A stretch of 64,000 nucleotides of DNA from Farysia itapuensis (Eukaryota > Basidiomycota > Ustilaginomycetes > Ustilaginales > Ustilaginaceae): the NCBI GenBank assembly GCA_023212645.1, contig JALBYC010000041.1:1-64000 (forward strand), written 5' to 3'. Numbering within the stretch: position 1 is the first letter of the stretch; each line of letters begins with the position of its first letter. The translations under genes were made by a program, and so were the position numbers. Shown here one piece after another: positions 10,612-22,257 of this stretch. Under the pieces are notes generated by a model. The model saw only the letters and a list, made by a program, of their open reading frames with translations, did not search any database and was not told the DNA's origin.

Positions 10612-13600
10612 CTAGTACGATTGGGGAAACATGGCTAGGAGCTCTTCCAAGTCAGTCTCTCTCTGCACTTTGATAAGAGGCGGGTCTTTGACCTCCGACT
10701 TGACACCTGGCGAGTCAGGTCGTCTTACAATGACCTGAACTGCCTCGATCTGGTCAATCAACGCTAGCAGCGCAGACTCTGACACGGGCCGTTGCGTCGA
10801 GACTTGGTTGGACTGTTCCGACAGAATTTCGAGGTTCGCGCGCGGCGCCGGCCAGATCCAAGCTTGACGCTCCAATGTTGCTACCACGTTAGTCAGAGTC
10901 ACACGGGCAGCTTCGATTTGCGTGTTTGCGTTCTGAGGTGTGCTACTTTGAGCAGCGCCTGCTCTTCGTCGATTTGCCAGTCTTTCTTCTTGCTCCTCCA
11001 ATACTTCAATATCTGCTATCGCAACGCATCCGGCCAGGAATAGAGCACTGCTGGACAATGGCGATGCCGCCATTGCCTTGCCGTCCAATGCATTGGAAAG
11101 CGTACAGATCTGGCCAATTTCGTGCGCTGCTGTACGTAGTAATTCGTGGTCGGCATCTGTCATGACGGACCGCGACATAAGAAAGCGTCGAATGAGCACA
11201 GAATAGTGCGTCAGATGAAGTTGCAAGAAAGAAAGACCCTGACCAAGCTCGTGTGCCCTTCGCAAATTAGCGGCATTCAAGCGAAGACTCGTAGGCAACG
11301 ACTCGTAGTGGCCCACGAGGTTCTCTTCAATGAGAACCAAATCCCTCTCGCTTGCACGTTCTCGCTCGATGTCGGTCGGCCTACCCGCAGCGGATTGAAT
11401 CTCTGCAAGACCACTTGCATGGTGAAGCTGTAGCACTAGTGCTGAGAAAATATTTGGTTCGGACTTCCGCATCGGAGGGGGAAATGCTACATCAATGTCT
11501 CTGTCTTTGATCGTCGTCGGCTTCGCTGTTGAAAGCGCCGTGATGCGATCCAGGCTATAGATCATCCAAAACAGCGTCGAGCCGTCCAGCTCTCTCGTAG
11601 TTGACGACGCGGAGGTCAGTGGGCGAGACCGGTGGAGATCCAGCTGGATGCAGAGGCGCATAGCCGATGAAACTATTGTAGCGGCTGAGGTCCATAGTCC
11701 CATCAGTATGTCGCGGATACCAATCACGCCCAAAGCGAGCACATTCTCGAGGTCCTCCTTGCCCAATGCTGGTCCAATGAGGATTCGACTATGTTGCAAG
11801 TATGCCTCGCTGCTGAGGGCTTCAGGCATTGGCATGCGCCTGTCTGCCTGCTCATAGATGCAGGCTCCAATACAGCACAGTGCGTTGGCCAACAAGGACG
11901 ACACAGTGCCGTTCTTGATTCGCTCGTCGATCAGAGCGAAATCCAAGCCTGGCATCTGCTCGCCGACCTCCTGATGGAACGCCTTGAAAAATTCCTCGAT
12001 TACCGCACGCGGAGGCCTAAGGTCGCGGTTCGAAGTGGACGCAATTGTCTCCTCTCCCTCGGCAGCCGCCGAGTGTATTGGAGAGCGTCGGTACAGTCTA
12101 GACCTCTCCTGCGCTTCCGCTGTCTTGGATTTGAGCTCTGTCAGCACTCGAAGAGCACTGCTGCCTAACGAGAATTTCAGCCGTTCTATAGGAATCGGGT
12201 AGCCAAGAGAGTTGTACGAGGTCGACGTTCGTCTCAACTCTCGCTCATCGAAAGATGTCAAGTCCAAAGCTATGCTGAAGTGCCGCAATTCAGGCGTGTC
12301 GTGTGCTTCGTTCAATAGTCGGAACAGGTGCAAGCGGCAATTACGCAATGGGGTGTGCACGGTTTCAGCGTCGTTTGTCATCCTTACCTCAATGACGCCC
12401 ATGATACCTGCGACGATGTCCATGAAAGGCCGATTAGCCGTGGATGGTAGACCTCCAAGTGCATCCCAATTTGAAGAGAAAGCGGCTTCCAGCCGTTCTT
12501 TAGGCGCGAAGTCACTAACAAGATTCTGAAGAGATGCCTCGCGTGTTAAGATTTCCTCCGTGATTCGTCGTTGAGCGTCAGAGGCCGGCCGAGCGAGGAC
12601 AGCAATCTGGGCGGCTCGGGCGCGGCATTGACCTGCCGCTTGACTGAGCATATGTGTTCGGTGTTCAGCTCGTCTCGGCTGTCGATACGCCGAGCGATCT
12701 ATACGGTCAAGTTCTGGTCCTGTTAACGACATTTCTGATACCTTCCGATATACGGATCCAGAGGGCGTCACCGTGCCGTGCTTATGGTCTGAGGCTGACG
12801 GCGGTTGCGCCCTGTACGAGTCCTGCCAGCTATTTCTAGGGAACTCTACGCGCGAATCGGACAGGTCTGACAGTCTATGTCTCGGCCCTTGCGAGGTGCT
12901 GTAACGATCTAGCTCAGATCTACTGACGCTGTGAGCCATACCGCTTGGTGTTGTGCGAATCGGTACACCAGTGGATTGGCCTAGCAACGTCGTCGTGGAA
13001 TCTCGGTTGGGAAGCGGCTCTGACGCCCGAGATCGCTCCTCCTCCGCCGATGGGAATTCCGGCGAGCCTTCATCAGTCTTTTTCGTAGACCTTTCTGACG
13101 GCGGACCTCGGCGGTCCTGAGGTTTTGCTCTGCGCAAGTCGCTCTCGGGCCATTTGCAGTCGAGCTCTGTCGAGAAGAAGAAGAGGTTGAAAATAATTCA
13201 GAACATGGTCGACTACCTAGCAATAATGTCAAGTCAACAGATGAACATACTCATATGTGCGCACGTCTTGCAAGTCGGCCGAACGCCATCACATCGAGAT
13301 TTGCGGTTTCGACAGAACAGACAGGCCAGGGACACACGAGGGCGCTTGATCCGGTACGTGCCGGAAGGATCATTGATGTCTGAGCTGCCCTGCGCTTGAT
13401 AAGAGCTCGCAAAATCGTCCATAGCCGCTTGATACGATGCTGAATGTGTTGAGGGATATTCGTGCTTGTATGGGCCCGAGGAGCGCGATGGCGCGAAGAT
13501 GCCGGCTTCCGGTGACCTGAAAGGACGTGAGTAGCCAGCACCAACCATGCCTGCTGGGGAACGCAATGCTGCTACGTCCTGCCTGTTCTGTTCACTGGCA

Positions 13601-13815
13601 GACGGATTGTGAAGATGATGCTGATTCGATGATCGATCAAGGATAGGTGGTAGACGCTCTCGAGGAACAAACGGTTGAGTTACCGCACTGGCAGTGGGTG
13701 ATTTGGAGAAGTGAGAGTCAATGGGACGATCATACCTACGATCACTGTCGACATCGTCGTAGACTGGCGATACTGGGCGATGTCGTTTGTCGAGTGGGTG
13801 AAAATCTCGTTCCAT
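10612..13815 (-). CDS. Zn2Cys6 transcription factor with fungal_trans domain
   Basis: Two exons, 13815-13251 and 13166-10612, split by an 84-nt intron (GTATGT donor, CGACAG acceptor), give about 1039 aa. The binuclear zinc cluster lies at about residues 170-200: CLFCRNRKSRCDGVRPTCKTC then, after the splice, AHMKLDC. The sixth cysteine is recovered only when the intron is removed, with spacing C-x2-C-x6-C-x6-C-x2-C-x6-C. A middle homology (fungal_trans) region is visible around MGLWTSAATIVSSAMRLCIQ and STLFWMIYSLDRITALS. The C-terminus is acidic (DLEELLAMFPQSY) and could serve activation. The N-terminal 170 residues and linker are Ser/Pro/Arg-rich and probably disordered. Target genes cannot be told from sequence. 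Start chosen at MERDFHPLDKRH (13815); upstream in-frame codons look like leader. Confidence 0.85.
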
Positions 13816-15735
13816 CTGAACAAGCCAAGTGCTGTTAGAGGAAATGTCGACAAGTAGCAGGCACAAACCTTTCGTTACAAGTTCGTCATTCGAATGTGTG
13901 GTGCAAGCAGGGTCAACGTGGTCGGTAGAAGCAGAGACAATGATGCAAAGGAGAAGAAAGGGCACGACCTAGAAGAGAGACACGGAAAGTTGCTTCCGGC
14001 TACCAGGGCGGAATTGGACAATGCGAATTGTCTCGGGCCCAAACAGACCTAGCCAAGAAGTGGGTAGCCTGAAGTGCATGATGGGACCGCACAAGTCGGC
14101 GGGGGGAAGAAGACAATGCCGTGAAAGGAATGCGAGGTTGCCGTCATCGACGGCTAAGCAGCAGCAGCCACAAGAGAACCGAGCCTCAGGACCGGGATCG
14201 CCAAACCAGGTTTATTTCAAACTGGCTGCAACAACATGCAACGCCTTACTTCGCGTCCTCCGCGAAGGAAGAGGACCTCGATTCGACCACGAGGGCCAAA
14301 AGTGAAGACAGCCGAACGCCAAAGCGGAAATTCATCTTGCAGTGCACCTCGGACCGGAACGGAGGGTTCGGGTTTAAGCGAGAAGATTATGCCAGCAATG
14401 GGCAGAGAGGTGACACATTTCGATAGCGGCATTTGAAGGTAGCCGAACAAAGCTGGAAGCTGTACCGGAGTTCCCCACGATTACACGAGGCCGAGTTTAG
14501 ATAATCAATTCCCTGGTGCGACAATTCTCACTCCTTTTCCATGTGGACAGGTTTGGGTTCTTGATACTTCGTCGGACATGGGGTTCCCGACCCATGATGG
14601 GATCAACTACCTGTCGATCAGATTGTGTTGTGGAACATTTCTGGCTCGCTGCTTCTTGACAACCGTGCAGCTGGAATTTCCTCACTAGCGTCATTTGCAG
14701 AACGCGACTGTCAAATTAGGCGCGCGGATGCACGCGGCTGCGTGCGCCTCACGACTTGCGAAGACACGGCAGTCCTCGTCAACCGTTGCAGTCTCGTGGT
14801 GCAAAGACCGTTGCGGAGTTACCATCAGCTGATGCAGCCGGGACTCTTATGCCGGTTCATGTCCTGAATCGCCAGATGCACGTTACGATGGAGGTTGCCA
14901 CCATCCAGTAATCGGACTCGGAAGAGGTTTTAATCGTAATCAGCGATTAACCCCCACGATGATTTACCCTGATTCCCGAGGTGTGTGCTTCGCTTGTTTC
15001 CAGCTTGCCGGTCGAATTGCATACTATAATCTCGCGTGGCCGGGCGCTTCCTCGTAACTACGCTCGGTTCACATGCTCCTCTGCCCGTCGTTGTCAGCCT
15101 TGTACAGATTGGTCGTCGGCACACCATGTCAGCAAGGTGGGCAACAGCGACATGCTTGCTAGGGTAGAGCAAGACCTCCCGCATATCAGGCTCGTGTCAT
15201 CACATTGCCAAATGCCAATGCTCGATGAATGGGAACCTGCTGTGCGCGGTTAGATGGCAGTGTTATTGCAGAGAATCCACCGACTCGCCCAAAGCGTTGG
15301 ACTCCGTGTCTGTGGCAATGTGAATGTTCGTCAAATGGCCATACACAGCCTCAGAAGGTGTGAAGGCTCCGAAGACCGAAATTCGGCAAAAAGATCTTGT
15401 CGACCAGTGTCAGAACTCAGAAGTCGAAGGCAGAAGTCTGGACTTCAGCTTCACAGAACAGGGAGCACCGGTTGTCAACGCGAACCCCGCTTACGCCATC
15501 CGCTTTATAGCGCGGCAACGTGTCTCAAAGGTCCAAAGCAAGCTTGTCGACGAAGTGTGGGCATACGTCAGGTCAATTCAACTCTCGCTGTTCGGCATTG
15601 TTGCTCAGTGTCTAATCTGTTGCGGACGCTGCGATACTAGAACGCGCCTGAGGACTGCACCGGTCGCAGATTTGTGTACTTTGATGAGCTGTGCGTTGTG
15701 CGCAGTAAGGTGGCGAATCTGCCCTTTGACCCTCT
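13816..15735. other. 1.9-kb intergenic stretch without a recognisable gene
   Basis: It lies upstream of the Zn2Cys6 gene and downstream of the trehalose-synthase-like gene. Open frames up to about 175 codons exist (for example + strand 15324-15851) but they run into the 3' coding region on the opposite strand, are Arg/Cys/Ser-rich and resemble no family I know. A long promoter for a regulator is the simplest reading; an unannotated ncRNA cannot be excluded. Confidence 0.35.
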
Positions 15736-18700
15736 TTAGCGGTGGGCCCACTTCAGATCTCGTGCGCGGAAGCCCACCATCTCCTCGAGCGCCTCTCTCA
15801 CATCGACCTGCGCAAGGTAGTACGCCGCTTCCGTTCCGCGATTCTTGTTAAGGTCGACAGTGGTACAAGTGACGGGAGCGAACAGATCCAAGGTGTTGAC
15901 GTATGTCAGCAGCTTCTCGTCTTGGCCCAAAGCGAGGACAAAGTCAAATGTATGGTTGTTGTGGTAATGATGCGGCAAATGCTGAGAGATGGACTGTGAG
16001 CGTGCGATAGCAGGCAGTGGCCGAGCTGACGACATTGCGGCTGGTGAATTACGCAACGAGGATTCTGGGACCGGCCAGTAGTTTGACGGCTGCTGATAAG
16101 CACTATTGAGAGGAGGGTGATGTGGCTGATCAGGCAGCCGCTGCATCATGCCTCCCAGCTTGTGGGAGACCGGGCTCTGCGGAACATTATTAACCTGACC
16201 CATCATCGGGATGCTTCCCTGAATGCTCATCTGCATAATAATGTGCTGCACTGCAGCCACTCTGCTGGCGTGACGCGGAAGAATGAGGCAGCTCTTCTGG
16301 CCCGGAACGACGCGTAGAGAATGCGAAAATCTTTCGTGTATCAGGTTCGACACCTCTGCCGACTGGCGACGTGCCCATTGCGCCTCGTGTGAATTTCGAG
16401 CTCCGTCCTTGTCGTTCCAGAAACGCCAGCACAGAGAAGCCCCGCGCTCTTCGATATACGAGTGTGGCGTTCGCTCTGTAAAGTAGGTCAGGATGTCCCG
16501 TACTGGTCGAAGATCGAACGGTGCTACGAGACTGTTCCAGTGACATTCTCCGGGGTGCTTGACAAAGCAGCCGTCTTCGGCGATAAAGCCAACCGTGTCC
16601 GTTCTGACTGCGAGTCGATCCAAGTCGTTGGTACCCATTCCACTGGTCACATAGACAACATTCTTGCTGTCTGCGGAAAGATCTTGCAACAAGGTAAGAA
16701 GCCACTCCGGTGGCTGGAAGCCGCCTGCTTCATGAGCAACCAGCGGGTCATAGGTGACCAAGGTGTCCTCCAAGTCGATAAGCAGCAAACGAGAGTGAGC
16801 TGCTCGCCATTCAGAGACCAGTTGAGCCACTTCAAGACGGGGAACAAACATGCTGTCCAGGCGCTCTTGCTCCAGATGTGCTCGTTCGAGGTGGCCCAAA
16901 AGTGAAGTGATCCATTGTTGTGCTGTCTGTGTGACCACGACTCGATGCAGATCGGTCCATCGCTGCACCATCTCTGACTCGTCCATAGTCAAACCCTTGA
17001 GAATGGCGTTGGCCACCTGCTTAGTGTTCCAAGGATTGATGCCGATACATGCTCGGAGGCCAGAGTATGTTCCAGTAAACTCAGAAAGAATCAATGGGCG
17101 ATGACGTACTTCTTGGCAAACAACGAACTCGTGCGAGGTCAGGTTCATGCCTTCTCGCAAGCTTGTTGCCAAAAAACAGTCGGCTACTGTCAAAAGGGCC
17201 AAGTATTGGCTAAACGTGATGTCTTGAACGTGCAGAAACACGACGGGTTGATACGTCAACGTGCTGTACTTGTTGTTGATACGGGACACGACATCTGTAG
17301 CCTCGCCAATCTCTTCGTTTTCTTCCGTCGTTGCAAGTGCCACCTGAATGAGGACAACCTCGCCAACCCACTTGGGATGTTCGTGGAGAAACGCTTCGAA
17401 GGCGAGCAACTTTTGTCGAACACCCTTGATCCAGTCAAGTTTGTCGCGCCCGACAATGATATGTTTACCGGCATACTTTTGACGCAACTGTGTCACCCAT
17501 TCACTGACCTCGGGATCTTGACGTTTGGCGTTGAGACTGCGAACATCGATGCCAATGGGGAAGGGTGCTACTGTTACGAAGCTCCCTTCCAGCTGGACGC
17601 CTTTTGGAGTGGCTTCCAGCTGCAGAATACGACTGACCGTTTGTCGAAAATGCCGACAAAAGTTGTGCGTCTGAAAACCAATTAGATCAGCGCCGAGCAT
17701 GCCTTGGAGGAGAGTCTCACGCATGCTCAGACACCGAAAGATTTCGGAAGACGGGAAAGCGATATGGACAAACAGACCAATGGTCGCGTGCGGAAGACGT
17801 TCGCGCACCATCTGGGGTACCAGCAGTAAATGATAGTCGTTGATCCATACAATGTCTCCTTCTTGATAGGCGTCTTCGATGGCATCGGCAAAGCGTCGAT
17901 TCACCTCCCAATAGGCCTGAAAAGCGGCATGTTCGTCTTCCAGACCTTTCGACGTCGGCAGAGTGTAGTGAAATGTAGGCCAGAGAATCTGTTTGCAGAA
18001 GCGGCTGTAGCTCATTTCGAAGTCATCATCGTTGAGCCATACAGGTACCGAGCTGCACTCGGATCGATAGCGCTCCTCGAGCTCTCGTTTTTCCGAAGGT
18101 CCAAGCCAGCCATCAAGCTGGATACCAGGCGTGCCGACGTACAGCTTCCCAGCTCGCAATCGATCGCGTTCAATGCTCTTCACAGCGTTGATCAGACCTC
18201 CATTTGCTGACGGGTTTGGAGCGAACTCAAAGTGCGGTAAAGACGAGCCGGCAAAGGTATCGGTGGCACTCTCAGCAGATGCAACTGAGACGCGGCGTCC
18301 AAGACCTGCACGGCCGACAGACGAAGCTCGGCGAGTTGCTCTTCTTTTTGAAGAAGGTTTGACGCTACGATTACGGCTGAAAACGGCCGAGGGGGCAGCA
18401 GGTGGCCCGGAAGCACCTGTGGCTTGTGATTTGCTCTTGCTAGTTGCAGGTGAAGCTGCCGTGGTCCGTGCGTGACCGAGCAGCTCGCGCGTTGATGGAC
18501 GTTCGGTAGGAGTGGACGGCGGCGGAGCGGTAGGGGCACCCCTACCATGGTCGTTCATCAGCTCGCCAGGGACGTGACTTGCCCGACGGGAATTTCCCAC
18601 CGACGGAGGAGCCGCGTTGGGCGACGTCGAAGATGATGCAGATGTTTTCGCTGAAGCCAGGCTCTTGAGCGTCGGAAATTGCCCAGCGCCCATGGATTTG

Positions 18701-19578
18701 CTACCTGCAGTATTAGCCTTTGTCATGCTGAGTGTAGACGGGAAAGGACGACTGAGCCCCGACGGGCGATTTGCATTTCCGGGCGTCTGGTGTCCGGGCA
18801 TAGGCGTCACAGCTCCCGATCCAAATGGGTGATGGCGCTCGCTATCCCCCTTGGCGGGCAGATGCGGGATGGGACCGGCGCGTTTAGCGGCCAGATCCGA
18901 GATGATGCTGAGAGGCGTTGTGAGACCGACTCGGCCACCTGGTGTACGAGTCCCTGTACCATCCTGTACTGTCGCGGGGGGAGCTAAAGCATTGCCACTC
19001 GGCCCCCCTGTGTTCATGCTCGAGCGTCGACTCTTTGATGCTGGCGAGCTGGTTCCATGCACGTTGGGCAATGGCGATGCAGTCAAGGCGGAAGCACTGT
19101 CTGGAAAGGAAGCTGATCGGCCATGATCCGAAGCAGTGCCGACGGGAATGTCCGTAAGAGGTAGCATTCGGGGATGATCCGATGCGGACCCACGCCGAGA
19201 ATGAATAGTAGGACTCGAGGGCCGACTGCCTCCATCTTCGCGTACCTCTAGTCTCGGAATGGCCGATGCTTCATACATGAGATCACTCATGTTGATCTTC
19301 TTGTCCGGGTGCTTGTGCGAAGAAGAAAGCGAGGGCAGAGGCAGGGATCTAGCTTGTTCTCCTTCATTGCGCAAGGTGGCAGCCAGTCTTGACGAGAGCT
19401 CGTGTATGGCAAGCGGGGCTTCATTCTTGACAGAGTCTGGCGATGGTGGAGCTGTCGACTCTTCTGGCGACTCAATCAGAGCCGAGTCCGAATCTTCTTG
19501 TGCAAAGTGAACAGTATCCGGAAGAAAGAGGGAAGCAATGACGACACGATGACCTCCCAGATGGCCACGACGAGGCAT
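15736..19578 (-). CDS. trehalose-synthase complex regulatory subunit (Tps3/Tsl1 type)
   Basis: One uninterrupted frame of 1280 aa. The beginning RVVIASLFLPDTVHF matches the conserved N-terminus of yeast Tps3/Tsl1, then comes a 430-residue Ser/Pro-rich region, a GT20 domain (about 475-900; INDYHLLLVPQMVRERLP, FPSSEIFRCLSMRE) and a trehalose-phosphatase-like HAD domain (about 925-1270). Catalytic residues look altered: the synthase loop reads GRDKLDWIKG instead of the V-D-R-L-D-Y-I-K-G of active Tps1, the phosphatase nucleophile motif reads LLLIDLEDTL instead of DxDGT, and the late GDDxxDE motif is replaced by GQDEKLL. Both changes are those of the regulatory subunits, which hold the Tps1-Tps2 complex together rather than catalyse. 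The long Ser-rich N-terminus suggests control by phosphorylation. I infer that catalytic TPS1 and TPS2 lie elsewhere. Confidence 0.88.
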   Translation of the reverse strand: MPRRGHLGGHRVVIASLFLPDTVHFAQEDSDSALIESPEESTAPPSPDSVKNEAPLAIHELSSRLAATLRNEGEQARSLPLPSLSSSHKHPDKKINMSDLMYEASAIPRLEVREDGGSRPSSPTIHSRRGSASDHPRMLPLTDIPVGTASDHGRSASFPDSASALTASPLPNVHGTSSPASKSRRSSMNTGGPSGNALAPPATVQDGTGTRTPGGRVGLTTPLSIISDLAAKRAGPIPHLPAKGDSERHHPFGSGAVTPMPGHQTPGNANRPSGLSRPFPSTLSMTKANTAGSKSMGAGQFPTLKSLASAKTSASSSTSPNAAPPSVGNSRRASHVPGELMNDHGRGAPTAPPPSTPTERPSTRELLGHARTTAASPATSKSKSQATGASGPPAAPSAVFSRNRSVKPSSKRRATRRASSVGRAGLGRRVSVASAESATDTFAGSSLPHFEFAPNPSANGGLINAVKSIERDRLRAGKLYVGTPGIQLDGWLGPSEKRELEERYRSECSSVPVWLNDDDFEMSYSRFCKQILWPTFHYTLPTSKGLEDEHAAFQAYWEVNRRFADAIEDAYQEGDIVWINDYHLLLVPQMVRERLPHATIGLFVHIAFPSSEIFRCLSMRETLLQGMLGADLIGFQTHNFCRHFRQTVSRILQLEATPKGVQLEGSFVTVAPFPIGIDVRSLNAKRQDPEVSEWVTQLRQKYAGKHIIVGRDKLDWIKGVRQKLLAFEAFLHEHPKWVGEVVLIQVALATTEENEEIGEATDVVSRINNKYSTLTYQPVVFLHVQDITFSQYLALLTVADCFLATSLREGMNLTSHEFVVCQEVRHRPLILSEFTGTYSGLRACIGINPWNTKQVANAILKGLTMDESEMVQRWTDLHRVVVTQTAQQWITSLLGHLERAHLEQERLDSMFVPRLEVAQLVSEWRAAHSRLLLIDLEDTLVTYDPLVAHEAGGFQPPEWLLTLLQDLSADSKNVVYVTSGMGTNDLDRLAVRTDTVGFIAEDGCFVKHPGECHWNSLVAPFDLRPVRDILTYFTERTPHSYIEERGASLCWRFWNDKDGARNSHEAQWARRQSAEVSNLIHERFSHSLRVVPGQKSCLILPRHASRVAAVQHIIMQMSIQGSIPMMGQVNNVPQSPVSHKLGGMMQRLPDQPHHPPLNSAYQQPSNYWPVPESSLRNSPAAMSSARPLPAIARSQSISQHLPHHYHNNHTFDFVLALGQDEKLLTYVNTLDLFAPVTCTTVDLNKNRGTEAAYYLAQVDVREALEEMVGFRARDLKWAHR

Positions 19579-20090
19579 GTTTGCCGCCGAAAGTCAAAGC
19601 TGCCACCTTTTTCTTTGATTCGGTGTGGAGACCAAGCAACAGGCAGGCAGGACTAGCCAAGCTTTGAATGCGGGCGATTGGTTGAGGTCAATCAAGGTAG
19701 ATGCCAGCCCGACCCAGACATTATGCACGAGGAGCGGAAGAATGCCGATGAATTTTCGACGCCTGCTGGGAAGGTGTGGGAAAAAAGCATGACTGAGATT
19801 GACTACCACAACATCCGCAGCAACACAGACTTTGGAACATCTCAACGGGCTTCGGTCTCCTCACCAGTCATACATGCCACATCCGAGCAGCGGTACCTAA
19901 GGGTTAGTCTCCTGACGATCTGCTTCGCGAAGGCGTTGAAGCCGTATGCTTTTAGAGCTTCGCAAAAGCACGGACCTAGCCGATGGTTCTTTGGAAACGC
20001 CTCCCTCCACGTTGAGAATTGATCTTTTTTCAGAAAAAAGTACTCGTGCAGCTCACTGGGGTTGACTCTTCGTGGATTGTCACCACGATC
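19579..20090. other. divergent interval with a possible 5' exon of the CUE gene
   Basis: About 510 bp between the starts of two divergent genes. A plausible extra exon begins with the ATG at 19791 and ends at AGG|GTTAGT (about 19912), joining in frame to the acceptor ttttttcag at 20032. It would add about 38 residues plus about 20 from the extended second exon. The added residues show no clear family match, so I did not include them in the CDS. Confidence 0.35.
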
Positions 20091-22133
20091 ATGACAGATG
20101 CAGGCACGACACCAATCTCTAAGTTGGCGCTGGGGCTTGTGGTGTCGCTGGCATCTCTGGAAGTCAATGATCTGGTCCGACTGTCTCTGCAAAGGCCTGA
20201 AATCACCCGTGTCTTCGCCGGCGCACTTCACACTCTAGCCGTCTCCAAGGCAGCGTCCATAGTACCGGTCTCTCAGAGCAAGGATAATGACTCTGCTGTG
20301 TTGGCGATTGTTCAAGTACTGTCAAACTTGATCGAGCGCGGCGATCCGTCGCTGGTACGAACGTTTTTGCCCACTCATGGCTCCCTCATCGATCTCTGTG
20401 TTGTAGCTCATGGCTTGGCTTCGCATTCAGCGAGATCAGTCCTAGAACGCTTGCTTGATTCCACAACACTCGAAGGCATCCTCAAGAGCTTGCTCAACCA
20501 GCTTCAAGAATCAGCCTCGGTCAACGAGGATACGTTGCAGTCTGCGAATTCGATTCGGACCTCCTCGTACCTACTCCTTGCACTTCTAGCTTCATGCCCG
20601 TCTAAGCTGATGCTCGGTCTAGGCTCAACGCTCACGGATTGCTTGGAAGCCTGCTTCGACATCTACGATAACGATTGTCTCCTCGAAGATCACAACACAC
20701 AATTGGGCAGCACAGCAGTCTCCGAACGGGACGTACGATTGCATTGTCTTGTCGCCAAAGTAAATCTCACGCAAGTCTGCTCTATCTTGTTGCAGACTCT
20801 CCGGCCCCTACCCATGAATCGTATAGTTTCGGAGCTGGAACGAGGTGCATCATTGCTTCGAGAGGATGATTTTGAACCTTTCGTTCATTCCACGGTCTTT
20901 GCCGATCTCGCCACCACCGAATCTTGGCCCTTGCTTGCGCAAACGTTGTTCAAAACGGAGCTACCAGCTGCGTCTGCTGATACACTGACTTCCATCAACC
21001 ACCTTGCATCGAGATCCACGGCTTTTGATGGGGCGGTATGGAGCACTCTTCGGTCCCTTGTCAGCGGCCCAGCAACCTTTGTTCACTCTGAGGAGGAAAG
21101 AGTGTCGGAAGAGCTCCTTGCAACTGTCGATTCAATACTGCCACATTTTGGCGTTGACAGACTGAGAGCAATCCTTGCGAGAGACACTTTCCGCGGTCAA
21201 GACGTCGAGATCATTATTCAGAGGCTGCTGGAAGGTGACGAAGGCGGTGACAGTATTTCAGCTGGCCCTCAAATCGCAATCAACGGTGCGCCTGAGCATC
21301 TTCCTCAGTCTTCTATCGACCCAGCACCACCGACATCTCGCATCAAGTCAAGAGCCAATCTGTTTGGCGACTCCTCCCTTGGTGCTTCATCCGGTGTGCA
21401 GCTCAGGCAACGCACAACAAAGGTGGAAGACCTTCCCGCAAACCTGAAGGCAGCGATTCTGGCGCGAGCTGAGGCAGCAGATGACGAAAGCGACGCTGAC
21501 GAGGAGTGGAATCCCTTCGCCGAGCCGCAGCGCACAGTCGGCGTGGAAGACGAGTTGGACTTGGATTATGAAGGCCGAGAAAGGAGTGGCTTCTCCACCC
21601 GAGACGGCGACGATCACGATTCTGATAACGAAGAGGATCCGAGTCGCGCGCGGGAACGAACGCTGATACGACACTATATCCAGTCGGGCTCGGCGTCCTT
21701 TTCAGCAGACCAAAGTATGCGACGGAGTGCGGATCGAAAAAATCTCAAGGACGCTACCGGTTGGAGTGATGATCTCATCGAGTCCTGGGGCATCATGTTC
21801 GAGCGCAATCCTCTGAAAGACCGATTGCTCGCTGCGGCGACCGACGCTGAGCTTGATACGACTCTGAGTGCACGAGGGCAGTTTCGTGCTGAGGAAAGCG
21901 ATTCTGACGAAAACAGACCCAGATGGGGAGCGGACAGAGGGCGCGGTGGCCGAGTTCTCGGCGCCAGAGGTGGCGGTAGAGGTCAAGGAGGTCGAGGTGG
22001 ATCTTCCAACGCAACACGAGGCAAAGGTACCGGTAACAGCGGCACGGACCGATCAGCCAAACAAAAAGAGAAACAGGGCAACAAGGCCCGTCAACGAGGA
22101 CACGACAAGAAAATGGCACGCGTGCAGCCATAA
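20091..22133 (+). CDS. CUE-domain protein of the Cue3/ASCC2 (ribosome quality control trigger) type
   Basis: About 680 aa from the ATG at 20091; an upstream exon is possible. A helical N-terminal half contains short stretches like ASCC2 (VQVLSNLIERGDPS). A CUE ubiquitin-binding domain follows at about residues 345-390 (LPHFGVDRLRAILARD, then IIIQRLLEGD). The C-terminal part is acidic, carries WNPFAEPQ and WSDDLIESWGIMFERNP, and ends in an RG/GG-rich basic tail. In yeast Cue3 (Rqt3) and human ASCC2 belong to the complex that recognises ubiquitinated collided ribosomes with the helicase Slh1/ASCC3. The order CUE, acidic linker, RGG/Lys tail fits that family, but overall similarity is weak outside the CUE and I give moderate confidence. 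Confidence 0.65.
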   Translation: MTDAGTTPISKLALGLVVSLASLEVNDLVRLSLQRPEITRVFAGALHTLAVSKAASIVPVSQSKDNDSAVLAIVQVLSNLIERGDPSLVRTFLPTHGSLIDLCVVAHGLASHSARSVLERLLDSTTLEGILKSLLNQLQESASVNEDTLQSANSIRTSSYLLLALLASCPSKLMLGLGSTLTDCLEACFDIYDNDCLLEDHNTQLGSTAVSERDVRLHCLVAKVNLTQVCSILLQTLRPLPMNRIVSELERGASLLREDDFEPFVHSTVFADLATTESWPLLAQTLFKTELPAASADTLTSINHLASRSTAFDGAVWSTLRSLVSGPATFVHSEEERVSEELLATVDSILPHFGVDRLRAILARDTFRGQDVEIIIQRLLEGDEGGDSISAGPQIAINGAPEHLPQSSIDPAPPTSRIKSRANLFGDSSLGASSGVQLRQRTTKVEDLPANLKAAILARAEAADDESDADEEWNPFAEPQRTVGVEDELDLDYEGRERSGFSTRDGDDHDSDNEEDPSRARERTLIRHYIQSGSASFSADQSMRRSADRKNLKDATGWSDDLIESWGIMFERNPLKDRLLAAATDAELDTTLSARGQFRAEESDSDENRPRWGADRGRGGRVLGARGGGRGQGGRGGSSNATRGKGTGNSGTDRSAKQKEKQGNKARQRGHDKKMARVQP

Positions 22134-22257
22134 AGTCATACCCATGCCTGTACTTTTCGGGAACGCTGTCATATTACTGGATCGTTGATAGATTATGCGA
22201 TGTTTGTGTGTGCAAGATCGCAAGAGGAGCTGGGGTATAAGTGTGAGGAAGTGGCTG

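Noticed and set aside
15324..15851. 175-codon + strand frame
   Set aside because: Its 3' part runs antisense through the conserved end of the trehalose-synthase-like gene, and its composition resembles random translation.
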